Below are positions 1 through 5,351 of a DNA stretch of 5,351 nucleotides, piece after piece. The notes under the pieces are model-generated. The model did no database searches. It was given only the letters and a program-made list of their open reading frames with translations, and was not told the DNA's origin. This DNA comes from Anaerolineaceae bacterium (GTDB lineage Bacteria; Chloroflexota; Anaerolineae; Anaerolineales; Anaerolineaceae). Location of the stretch: the NCBI GenBank assembly GCA_003532515.1, contig DOEX01000200.1:1-5351 (forward strand). Reading direction: 5' to 3'. The position numbers and the translations under genes were made by a program. Numbering within the stretch: the first letter of the stretch is position 1; each line of letters starts with the position of its first letter.

Positions 1-1686
1 ACGATCGACATCACTCTTGAGTTCTCTCGAGAAAGTCTCGAAGAGGGCATCGTCAAGCAAAATGCCAGCCTCTTCCATCCTGGCAAGGATGGGAATTAAG
101 GGGTTTTCCAGGTCTCTATAGAGTTTTTCAGCTCCATGAGTACGTAAATCCTCACTCATGGGCTTAACCAGTCTCAGTGTCATCACGGCATCGGCGGCTG
201 CATAGGGTGCGGCTTGTTCAATGGGCACCGCAGCCATGCTGATCTGGTTTTTGCCTTTGCCAATCAACTCTTCAATTTGGGTCATTTGAACCCCCAATCG
301 CTCACTTGCCTGCGCTTTCAGCCCCAGGCTGCGGGAGGTGGGGTTGATCACCCACTCAGCGATCATGGTATCGAAGGTGATGGGGGTAACATCGAAACCT
401 GACTGCTGGAGAACTACCAGGTCAAATTTGGCATTATGAGCAACTTTTTCCATTTTTGGGTCGGTCAGGATGGGCAGGAGAGCCTTTTTAATCTCATTCA
501 GTTTGAGTTGCGTGCCTTTTTCGTGTCCGACCGGGATGTAATAGCCTTTGACAGGGTCAGCAGCCAGCGAAATGCCGACCAGATCTGAGAGCATAGGGTC
601 CAACCCGCTGGTTTCCGTATCAAAGGCAATTCGTTTTGCATCTTTGAGTTCATTAACGCAAGCATTCAGGGTCTGGGTGTCATTGACAATCACTGTTACG
701 AAAGAGGCATCCTGCGGAATCTCGTCAGCGGACTTTAATTTTTCTTCTTCTGGAAACAGGCTGGTTTGGATACCTGTTCGACCTTGCAGAGAAGGTTGCA
801 GCCGGGCGTTCATCTTCTTGAGCCTTTGAGTGAGTGTGCGAAATTCCAGATCTTCGAACAGACGCTCTACAGCGGCAGGGTCAAACTTAACCGGTTCGGC
901 TTGCTCCAGGTCAAGCAGGACAGGCAGGTCGGTACGGATGCGCGCCAAATCCTGGCTCATATAGGCAGAATCGTGCCCTTCACTGAGCGGCTTATAAGCT
1001 CTGCCCTTGATCTCATCGAGGTGCGCAAAAACGTTGTCGAGTGTTTCATACTTATTTAGCAACTCAATAGCGGTCTTTTCGCCGATACCGCGCACACCGG
1101 GGATGTTATCGGACGTATCGCCAACCAGGGCTTTGTAATCCACTATCTGATCGGGTCTGACGCCCATGCGCTTGACCACATCCTCAGGGAAATAATCCTG
1201 ATCCTGCCCGCTCTTGCGGTCTGGCAATGAGACGACCACCGTATTGGTGACCAGCTGAAGCATATCGCGGTCGCCTGTGATGATCTTGACCGCCAGCCCT
1301 TTTTCCTGGTTTGCCCAGCGAGCCAGGCTGCCGATGACATCATCTGCTTCGTAATTGTCGATTTCGATGCGGGGAATATTAAAACAATCCACCATCTGGC
1401 GGATGCGCTCGATCTGAACTTTCAGATCGTCAGGCATCTTGGCACGGGTGCCTTTGTAGTCTGCGAACATTTCATGCCGAAAAGTGCGCCCGGTGTCGAA
1501 GCTCACGGCAACATAATCGGGTTCTTCCTGCTCAAACATGCGCATCAGCCGGTTGGCAAAGCCGTAAACGCCGGCAGTTGGTTCGCCTTTGCTGTTCGTC
1601 CAATAGGTGGAACTGCCAGAGGTGAGGGCAAAATAAGCGCGATAGGCGATGGCGTGACCATCGAGCAAATAGAGGATTTTAGGCAT
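1..1686 (-). CDS. polA: DNA polymerase I, N-terminal 562 residues (cut by left window edge)
   Basis: Family A DNA polymerase used in Okazaki fragment maturation and repair synthesis. I translated the reverse strand by hand and found one uninterrupted frame of 562 codons that runs off the left edge. Residues 1 to about 290 are the 5'-nuclease (flap endonuclease) domain: LLDGHAIAYRAYFA at 7-20, FDTGRTFRHEMFADYKGTRA at 63-82, YEADDVIG at 112-119, TGDRDM at 137-142, and the helix-hairpin-helix region with GDTSDNIPGVRGIGEKTA at 189-206. Residues about 325-510 are the 3'-5' proofreading exonuclease with all motifs intact: D356 and E358 in FDTETSG, N418 and D422 in HNAKFD, Y495 and D499 in YAAAD. 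These positions fall close to those of the E. coli enzyme. From about 523 the polymerase domain opens with the usual ENPLIPILARMEEAGI; its catalytic palm lies outside the window. The start at 1686 is supported by a close AAGGAG. The domains are certain; only the right-hand end of the protein is unseen. Confidence 0.98.
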   Translation of the reverse strand, partial: MPKILYLLDGHAIAYRAYFALTSGSSTYWTNSKGEPTAGVYGFANRLMRMFEQEEPDYVAVSFDTGRTFRHEMFADYKGTRAKMPDDLKVQIERIRQMVDCFNIPRIEIDNYEADDVIGSLARWANQEKGLAVKIITGDRDMLQLVTNTVVVSLPDRKSGQDQDYFPEDVVKRMGVRPDQIVDYKALVGDTSDNIPGVRGIGEKTAIELLNKYETLDNVFAHLDEIKGRAYKPLSEGHDSAYMSQDLARIRTDLPVLLDLEQAEPVKFDPAAVERLFEDLEFRTLTQRLKKMNARLQPSLQGRTGIQTSLFPEEEKLKSADEIPQDASFVTVIVNDTQTLNACVNELKDAKRIAFDTETSGLDPMLSDLVGISLAADPVKGYYIPVGHEKGTQLKLNEIKKALLPILTDPKMEKVAHNAKFDLVVLQQSGFDVTPITFDTMIAEWVINPTSRSLGLKAQASERLGVQMTQIEELIGKGKNQISMAAVPIEQAAPYAAADAVMTLRLVKPMSEDLRTHGAEKLYRDLENPLIPILARMEEAGILLDDALFETFSRELKSDVDR

Positions 1687-1692
1687 GATCGG

Positions 1693-1698
1693 CTCCTT
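1693..1698 (-). promoter_or_regulatory. Ribosome binding site of polA
   Basis: On the minus strand AAGGAG stands 6 nt before the ATG at 1686. This fixes the polA start, and the protein begins directly with the conserved MPKILYLLDG run. Confidence 0.8.
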
Positions 1699-1715
1699 TT
1701 GAGAGGTTTGTCTTT

Positions 1716-1743
1716 AGTATACCTTCCCGCTCAGGGTTTTCGA
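1716..1743 (-). promoter_or_regulatory. Putative sigma70-type promoter of polA
   Basis: Reading the minus strand, TCGAAA (1743-1738, 4 of 6 matches to TTGACA) is followed after 16 bp by TATACT (1721-1716, 5 of 6 matches to TATAAT). Transcription would start near 1709 and give a leader of roughly 20-25 nt containing the polA ribosome binding site. It lies in the 80-bp gap between polA and the gene before it, so polA could be transcribed from here, by read-through, or both. This is inference from consensus matching only. Confidence 0.45.
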
Positions 1744-1766
1744 TTGATTGTTCGGGTTTCGGGGAA

Positions 1767-2255
1767 TTAGAGAGAAATAGGTTGCGTGTCACTCAGATTT
1801 GGCGAAGTTGGGGAAGCTTGGGCGGTGGATTTATTCAGCTCGCTGAAGATGGAAAGAAAAGCATCCTGCCCAGGCTGGCTGGTATGTTTGGTTTTAAGGT
1901 CATCAGTGGTCAACTCCAGGGCAATGCCAGCGCTTGGGTCTGGGGCTTGATTTCCCCGGGCATCCCGGAGCAAAGCCAATTTTTCTTCCAGTTGGCGGAT
2001 GCTGGTAGATGATGGGAACGTGAGAAAGACAATATGACCCTGGTCAATAGGATAAGAAAGCACGAACACAGGCCTACTCTCAATAGTGGCCAAATGCAGC
2101 CAGGAAGAATCGGGGAGTTTTGAGAGCGTTTTAGCGGCACTGAGAAGATTTGCCTCACCAGATGAAATAGGATTCGAGTCTTCAGTATGCCCCAGGATCA
2201 ATGTCTCTTCCGGCGCCAGTAACGAAATGATTGGATCAAGACCTTTTGTGCCCAT
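1767..2255 (-). CDS. Hypothetical protein, possible Roadblock/LC7-like fold, upstream of polA
   Basis: Not recognised by name. From the ATG at 2255 it encodes 162 residues ending at a TAA. Codon use is mixed and gene-like throughout, and composition is that of a soluble protein with no signal peptide or membrane segment. The apparent order of secondary structure is strand (ETLILGH), helix (EANLLSAAKTLSKL), strands (SWLHLATIESRPVFVLSY and GHIVFLTFP), helix (IRQLEEKLALLRDA). This is the order of Roadblock/LC7 domains, small modules often tied to small GTPases, but that is topology by eye and not a motif match. The last 60 residues look disordered (Pro, Ser, Thr, Gln rich). The frame stays open to an earlier ATG at 2339, directly preceded by a stop codon. 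The extra 28 codons are AT-rich, use rarer codons (TTA, ATA, TCA) and overlap the tldD promoter region, so I prefer 2255. No good ribosome binding site is seen for either start; a TATACT 8 nt before 2255 would give an almost leaderless message. It is on the same strand as polA, 80 bp away. Confidence 0.6.
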   Translation of the reverse strand: MGTKGLDPIISLLAPEETLILGHTEDSNPISSGEANLLSAAKTLSKLPDSSWLHLATIESRPVFVLSYPIDQGHIVFLTFPSSTSIRQLEEKLALLRDARGNQAPDPSAGIALELTTDDLKTKHTSQPGQDAFLSIFSELNKSTAQASPTSPNLSDTQPISL

Positions 2256-2283
2256 TGAAGGTAAGTATAAACGAAGCGATAAT
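2255..2283 (+). promoter_or_regulatory. Putative sigma70-type promoter of the tldD-tldE operon
   Basis: TTGAAG (2255-2260, 4 of 6 matches to the -35 consensus) and GATAAT (2278-2283, 5 of 6 matches to the -10 consensus) are separated by the optimal 17 bp. Transcription would begin near 2290 and give a leader of about 75 nt before tldD. The -35 box overlaps the start codon of the divergent hypothetical gene at 2255, so the two units may interfere with each other. Consensus match only; not experimentally shown. Confidence 0.55.
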
Positions 2284-2297
2284 GAAGAAGTAGTGAA

Positions 2298-2336
2298 AGG
2301 TGATATTTTCAAAGTAATTTTTAACGTAGGTGATAT
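2298..2336 (+). repeat. 9-bp direct repeat AGGTGATAT x2, possible operator in the tldD leader
   Basis: AGGTGATAT occurs at 2298-2306 and again at 2328-2336, start to start exactly 30 bp, close to three helical turns. The second copy runs into the 8-bp palindrome TGATATCA (2331-2338). Both copies lie just downstream of the likely tldD transcription start and before its ribosome binding site, where a bound repressor could block transcription. A regulatory role is inference; in AT-rich DNA a 9-bp repeat can also arise by chance. Confidence 0.35.
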
Positions 2337-2356
2337 CATTCAGACTACTCAAGAAC

Positions 2357-2361
2357 GGAGG
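2357..2361 (+). promoter_or_regulatory. Ribosome binding site deciding the tldD start
   Basis: GGAGG lies 5 nt before the ATG at 2367 but only 2 nt before the adjacent in-frame TTG at 2364. The spacing makes ATG 2367 the likely start. Confidence 0.75.
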
Positions 2362-2366
2362 TTTTG

Positions 2367-3764
2367 ATGCTTCAGGACCATTTACAAGATTATGTCAAAA
2401 AACACGGTTTTTCAGGTTATACCGAGCTGCGAGCGCAACAAAATCGCAATCACGCGGTTTCGATGCTTAACGGCAGCCTTGTTTCCAACTCCAGCGGGGT
2501 CAGCAGGGGTGTTTCTGCCCGGGTAGTCAAAGGCGGAGCTTATGGCTTTGCTTCTGCAACCGGTTATGGGGACGACCTTGAGGCGATTGCACAGATTGTT
2601 CGTGCAGCCAGTGACAATGCCGCTTTCCTTGACCGCCACGTCCAGCGTGGACAGCCCGATTTTGCTCCGGTTCAGCCCTTCACCCGCACAGACGGGCTCG
2701 AACACGATGTTCCCGTTGAGCAAAGCTATCTGCTGAGCGTCGTTGATGAATTGGACAGTTATATCGCCGAGCGCTTCCCCAAACTACTCAGCCGACGTGT
2801 GTTTGCCCGGGTCCTTAACATGGAAAAATTGCTCTACACCAGCGATGGCGTTGTCTCGCATTCGTTTGTTCCGCGCTCCAATGTGTACATCTTTATGACC
2901 AGCCAGGATACGGACGGGCAGCCGGTGGAGCTCTACAAGGTGCTGGGAGGGTATGGCAACTTCCCTGAGAAATTCAAAAATGCGGAAGATTTCTTTGAAA
3001 AAATTGAAAAACAATATGAGCTTCTGATGCAAAAAGCAGAGGGTGTGTATGCCAAACCCGGCATCCAGACGGTGATTTTGGACTCCGACCTGGCTGGCAT
3101 CCTGGCGCACGAAGCGGTTGGTCATACTGTGGAAGCCGATTTTGTTCAAACTGGTTCGGTGGGTGGACCGATGTTTGGCAAGCAAGTTGCCAGTGAGAAA
3201 GTCAGCCTGGTCGATATCGCCAATACCGCTTTTGGCAACCTGGCTCCTGTGCCGGTTTTTGTGGATGACGAAGGCACTCCAGCTCAAGATCAGATGCTGA
3301 TCGAGAACGGCATTTTGACCGGTTACATGCACAATAAGGAATCTGCGCGCAAGTTCGGGCACGAAGCCAATGGCAATGCCCGCGCTTTTGATTTTTCGGA
3401 TGAACCTCTGATCCGCATGCGAAATACCTGCATCCTGCCCGGAACCGACAAGCTGGAAGAGATGATTGCCTCCGTGGAAGATGGCTACTTTATGACCGAT
3501 ATGAACAACGGTCAGGCAGATTCAACCGGCGAGTTTATGTTTGGCGTACCGATGGGTTACGAAATCAAAAACGGCAAACTTGGGCGGGCAATCAAAGACA
3601 CTACAGTCTCTGGTGTGGCGTTTGAAGTTTTAAAAACTGCCGATATGGTCAGTGACACGGTCACCTGGACCAATTCGGGCATGTGCGGCAAGAAGCAGAT
3701 GATCCCGGTGGGGATGGGTGGACCAGCAATCAAGGTGAAGATCAACGTGGGAGGTCGGGCATGA
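2367..3764 (+). CDS. tldD: Metalloprotease TldD, catalytic subunit
   Basis: Zinc-dependent peptidase subunit of the cytoplasmic TldD/TldE heterodimer. In E. coli this complex degrades unfolded peptides such as the CcdA antitoxin and removes the leader of microcin B17. The 465 residues are close to the usual family length. The N-terminal domain covers roughly 15-90, a middle domain roughly 110-215, and the C-terminal catalytic domain follows. The zinc motif HExxxH is present as HEAVGH at residues 248-253, within LAGILAHEAVGHTVEADF, and the third ligand is Cys440 in SGMCGKKQMIPVGMGGP. Other family signatures are the conserved IRMRNTCILPG near 349-359 and the glycine-rich QADSTGEFMFGV before the C-terminus. 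All catalytic elements are intact, so it should be active. ATG 2367 is chosen because of the GGAGG at 5 nt. It is the first gene of a two-gene operon and its stop codon overlaps the start of tldE. Archaeal and bacterial TldD paralogues exist, but the adjacent TldE supports the standard assignment. Confidence 0.96.
   Translation: MLQDHLQDYVKKHGFSGYTELRAQQNRNHAVSMLNGSLVSNSSGVSRGVSARVVKGGAYGFASATGYGDDLEAIAQIVRAASDNAAFLDRHVQRGQPDFAPVQPFTRTDGLEHDVPVEQSYLLSVVDELDSYIAERFPKLLSRRVFARVLNMEKLLYTSDGVVSHSFVPRSNVYIFMTSQDTDGQPVELYKVLGGYGNFPEKFKNAEDFFEKIEKQYELLMQKAEGVYAKPGIQTVILDSDLAGILAHEAVGHTVEADFVQTGSVGGPMFGKQVASEKVSLVDIANTAFGNLAPVPVFVDDEGTPAQDQMLIENGILTGYMHNKESARKFGHEANGNARAFDFSDEPLIRMRNTCILPGTDKLEEMIASVEDGYFMTDMNNGQADSTGEFMFGVPMGYEIKNGKLGRAIKDTTVSGVAFEVLKTADMVSDTVTWTNSGMCGKKQMIPVGMGGPAIKVKINVGGRA
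3749..3764 (+). promoter_or_regulatory. Translational coupling site tldD/tldE (GGGAGG plus ATGA overlap)
   Basis: GGGAGG (3749-3754) inside the end of tldD sits 6 nt before the tldE ATG (3761-3763). That ATG shares bases with the TGA stop of tldD (3762-3764), giving a 4-bp ATGA overlap. The arrangement favours translation of the two heterodimer subunits in matched amounts and fixes the tldE start, against an in-frame extension to 3683 that would overlap tldD by about 80 bp. Confidence 0.8.
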
Positions 3765-5083
3765 AAAAAGCGTTTGAAGTGAAGGATCAGGCAGTTTTGG
3801 ATACAGCTGAACTGGTTCTGCGTGAAATCAAAGCTGTCGGCGCAGACGAAGGGGAGACTTGGGTGAGCCGCAATGTTTTGACCGAACTTTACTACGAGTT
3901 GGGCAAGATCAGCATGGTACGGACAGTTTTTTCGGATAAGGTCAGTATCAAACTGCTCAAAAACAAGCGAAAAGGCACGGTCAATTTGAACAGCTTTGAC
4001 CCAACAGATGTCAAACAAGCTGTAGCTGATGCCTGGCAAGCCGCTCAATCGGCAGCCCCGGATGAGGCAGAAGGAATTGCCGAGTTGCAAGAGAACGCCA
4101 GCTTCAGCTCAGGTGAAAAAACACCTGACCTCGACCTTATGTATCAACAACTGACCGACCTGCTGGCGGACACCCGGCAAGACTTCCCGAAAATCAGTTT
4201 TGATTCGATCGGTGTTGAGCATACCTATAGTGAGAGGCTTTACGCCAACACCAATGGCGTCCGCCTTTCTGAGGAACAAGGTCTTTACCAGCTGAGCAAC
4301 ATGTTTATGGCAAAAGATGGCGACCAAACCTCCTCATTCAACTACTTTGGAACGGTTTATGATGACCCGTCAGAGCGTGTGACGGAATCTGGCAGAGTGA
4401 AGAGAGTGTTGGATGAAACCCAGCGCCAAATTGTGACCGAACAGATTGAAGGCAGTTTTGCAGGCGATTTGGTGATAACACCCGGCTGCCTGGAAAACAT
4501 CCTCTGGTATGTTGCTGATACCTACCTTCAGGATAGTGCCATGATCTCCGGAACCAGCCCCTGGAAGGAAAAACTGGGCGAACAGGTTGCCAGTCCGCTG
4601 GTCAATCTTGAACTGGTAGCGGAGCATCCGGAATTACCTGGCACAAGCAAGTTGAGTGGCGATGGATATGTTGCGGAGAATATGCCCCTCATTGAGGGCG
4701 GCGTGCTCAAGAATTTCAGTCTCAGCCGCTATGGCGCCGCCAAGACCGGTTTGAAACGTTCGGCCAACAGCGGCAGCACCATAGTTTTCAGCAATGGGCA
4801 AACTCGCCTTGAGGATTTGATCGGTTGGGTGGAAAGAGGCATCCTGCTGGGTCGCTTCTCTGGCGGTGAACCCAGCCCGGCGGGCGATTTGAGTGGGGTT
4901 GCCAAAAACAGCTTCCTGATCGAGAACGGCAAGGTTACCAAGCCACTGAGCGAGGTGATGATCGCCGGTAACCTGGGTGACATGCTGCGAGACACTGTGG
5001 CGGTCAGCCAGGAGCGGGAAAATTCGGGTTACTGGCTTCTACCCTGGATCAGGGTGACCAACGTGACCATTTCTGGTAAATAG
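3761..5083 (+). CDS. tldE: TldE/PmbA family protein, partner subunit of the TldD protease
   Basis: Homologue of TldD without the zinc site that pairs with it to form the closed chamber of the TldD/TldE protease; also called PmbA from its role in microcin B17 production. It has 440 residues, normal for the family. The region equivalent to the TldD zinc motif reads DLVITPGCLENILWYVADTY (about 235-254) and has no HExxxH, as expected for TldE. Family signatures in the C-terminal domain include LPGTSKLSGDGYVAENMPL around residues 290-310, a GDLSGVAKNSFLIENGKV run from 375, and MIAGNLGDMLRD soon after. The N-terminal part has the usual TldE opening, with conserved VRTVFSDKVSIKLLKNKRKG near residues 53-72. 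Start at the ATG overlapping the tldD stop, with GGGAGG before it. An intrinsic terminator follows 22 bp after the stop, so this is the last gene of the operon. No truncation or frameshift is seen. Confidence 0.94.
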   Translation: MKKAFEVKDQAVLDTAELVLREIKAVGADEGETWVSRNVLTELYYELGKISMVRTVFSDKVSIKLLKNKRKGTVNLNSFDPTDVKQAVADAWQAAQSAAPDEAEGIAELQENASFSSGEKTPDLDLMYQQLTDLLADTRQDFPKISFDSIGVEHTYSERLYANTNGVRLSEEQGLYQLSNMFMAKDGDQTSSFNYFGTVYDDPSERVTESGRVKRVLDETQRQIVTEQIEGSFAGDLVITPGCLENILWYVADTYLQDSAMISGTSPWKEKLGEQVASPLVNLELVAEHPELPGTSKLSGDGYVAENMPLIEGGVLKNFSLSRYGAAKTGLKRSANSGSTIVFSNGQTRLEDLIGWVERGILLGRFSGGEPSPAGDLSGVAKNSFLIENGKVTKPLSEVMIAGNLGDMLRDTVAVSQERENSGYWLLPWIRVTNVTISGK

Positions 5084-5105
5084 TCAAATCAGAAATAAGT
5101 GAACG

Positions 5106-5135
5106 ACGCGGGATCTTATTGGTCCCGCGTTTTTT
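5106..5135 (+). terminator. Rho-independent terminator of the tldD-tldE operon
   Basis: ACGCGGGA (5106-5113) and TCCCGCGT (5123-5130) form a perfect 8-bp GC-rich stem with a 9-nt loop, followed at once by a run of T (5130-5135). It begins 22 bp after the tldE stop, the classic position and shape of an intrinsic terminator. Confidence 0.9.
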
Positions 5136-5142
5136 CGTCTTT

Positions 5143-5172
5143 CACCCCCTGCCCCCCTCTTTAGAGGGGGTG
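5143..5172. repeat. C/G-rich palindrome with two alternative hairpins
   Basis: CACCCCCT (5143-5150) is exactly complementary to AGGGGGTG (5165-5172). Nested between them, CCCCCTC (5153-5159) pairs with GAGGGGG (5164-5170) around a 4-nt loop. The right arm is shared, so the two hairpins exclude each other. No T tract follows, so it is not a plain second terminator. It could be a copy of a dispersed intergenic (REP-like) element, an mRNA-stabilising structure, or a protein binding site. Only the symmetry is seen; any role is inference. Confidence 0.5.
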
Positions 5173-5234
5173 ATAATAGTTCAATGTATATTTCCAAAAA
5201 GAGAGCGCGGGACGTCAAGCTTCTTCTCAGGGTC

Positions 5235-5240
5235 TATAAT
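5235..5240 (+). promoter_or_regulatory. Perfect -10 box of the promoter for the gene at 5272
   Basis: TATAAT matches the sigma70 -10 consensus exactly, in an AT-rich stretch beyond the tldE terminator. The -35 region at 17 bp spacing (ACGTCA, 5212-5217) matches only weakly, which may mean activator dependence or a modest promoter. Transcription would start near 5247, about 25 nt before the ATG. Confidence 0.55.
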
Positions 5241-5261
5241 TATCTAAAATTATGTTGAAAT

Positions 5262-5266
5262 AGGAG
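5262..5266 (+). promoter_or_regulatory. Ribosome binding site of the gene at 5272
   Basis: AGGAG lies 5 nt before the ATG at 5272 and supports a true gene start even though only 26 codons are visible. Confidence 0.7.
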
Positions 5267-5271
5267 TTGTC

Positions 5272-5351
5272 ATGCTTGACCCGGAAACCCAGAAGAAATT
5301 GATCACTGAAGGTCGGAATTTTATGAAAAGCTATTCCACCAGTTCTTATGA
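5272..5351 (+). CDS. Start of an unidentified gene (cut by right window edge), possibly SagB/ThcOx-type oxidoreductase
   Basis: Only 26 complete codons are visible, beginning MLDPETQKKLITEGRNFMKS and ending in a Ser/Thr/Tyr-rich stretch. The frame is open to the window edge. A well placed AGGAG and an upstream TATAAT indicate a genuine new transcription unit, separated from tldDE by a strong terminator. The N-terminal pattern, an amphipathic helix with GRxFMK followed by a short Ser/Tyr-rich segment, resembles the opening of SagB/ThcOx-family nitroreductase-fold flavin dehydrogenases as I remember them. No domain core is visible, so this identification is tentative. Confidence 0.6.
   Translation, partial: MLDPETQKKLITEGRNFMKSYSTSSY

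Noticed and set aside
214..1059. Several plus-strand frames opposite polA
   Set aside because: All lie antisense to conserved PolA domains, which read as one continuous frame on the minus strand.
1782..2012. Plus-strand frame of 76 codons
   Set aside because: It is the mirror of the minus-strand gene at 1767-2255, with a composition unlike a folded protein and no ribosome binding site noted.
2364..2366. TTG as the start codon of tldD
   Set aside because: It is only 2 nt from GGAGG and directly before an ATG with good spacing.
2086..2367. Plus-strand frame of 93 codons ending in a TGATG overlap with tldD
   Set aside because: The stop/start overlap is suggestive, but the frame is antisense to a longer frame with more natural codon use, the product resembles nothing, and the probable tldD promoter lies inside it.
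2784..3362. Minus-strand frame of 192 codons inside tldD
   Set aside because: It is antisense to the conserved catalytic region of TldD; the length is explained by the constrained coding strand.
3683..3760. In-frame upstream extension of tldE by 26 codons
   Set aside because: It would overlap tldD by about 80 bp and adds a Gly/Asp/Arg-rich segment unlike TldE. The ATG at 3761 has a proper ribosome binding site and the ATGA overlap.
3557..4090. Minus-strand frame of 177 codons across the tldD/tldE junction
   Set aside because: It is antisense to two well supported genes, and the product shows no family signature.
5106..5172. CRISPR or transposon end signature in the terminator/palindrome region
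   Set aside because: There are no regularly spaced repeats, no transposase remnant and no target-site duplication; the first hairpin is a standard terminator.

Overview
The window is a compact stretch of bacterial chromosome of moderate GC. It shows no mobile element, CRISPR array or RNA gene. The DNA polymerase I sequence, with its N-terminal run LLDGHAIAYRAYFALTSGSS and an intact proofreading site, and the matched TldD/TldE pair are most reminiscent of Chloroflexota (Anaerolineae-type) proteins. That placement rests on remembered family resemblance and was not tested by a search.

Layout. Positions 1-1686 (minus strand) hold the first 562 codons of DNA polymerase I: the 5'-nuclease domain, the 3'-5' exonuclease domain and the beginning of the polymerase domain; the gene leaves the window on the left. 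Upstream of it on the same strand, 80 bp away, lies a small gene of unknown function (about 1767-2255, possibly extending to 2339). Its predicted fold order resembles a Roadblock/LC7-type domain. An AT-rich divergent spacer (about 2256-2366) carries a good sigma70-like promoter for the rightward genes and a 9-bp direct repeat (AGGTGATAT twice, 30 bp apart) that may be an operator.

Positions 2367-5083 (plus strand) form a two-gene operon, tldD-tldE, joined by an ATGA overlap. TldD keeps the full zinc site (HEAVGH plus a late Cys); TldE is the partner subunit without the metal motif. Together they should make the heterodimeric TldD/TldE metalloprotease, which digests unfolded peptides and trims leader peptides of some ribosomal peptide natural products. 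A strong intrinsic terminator at 5106-5135 closes the operon and is followed by a C/G-rich palindrome.

From 5235 a new transcription unit starts (perfect TATAAT, good ribosome binding site). Its gene begins at 5272 and is cut by the window edge after 26 codons; the visible N-terminus weakly resembles SagB/ThcOx-type nitroreductase-fold dehydrogenases.

Most of the window is housekeeping. The points worth a second look are the unknown gene beside polA, the repeat in the tldD leader, the palindrome after the terminator, and the possible SagB-like neighbour of tldDE.
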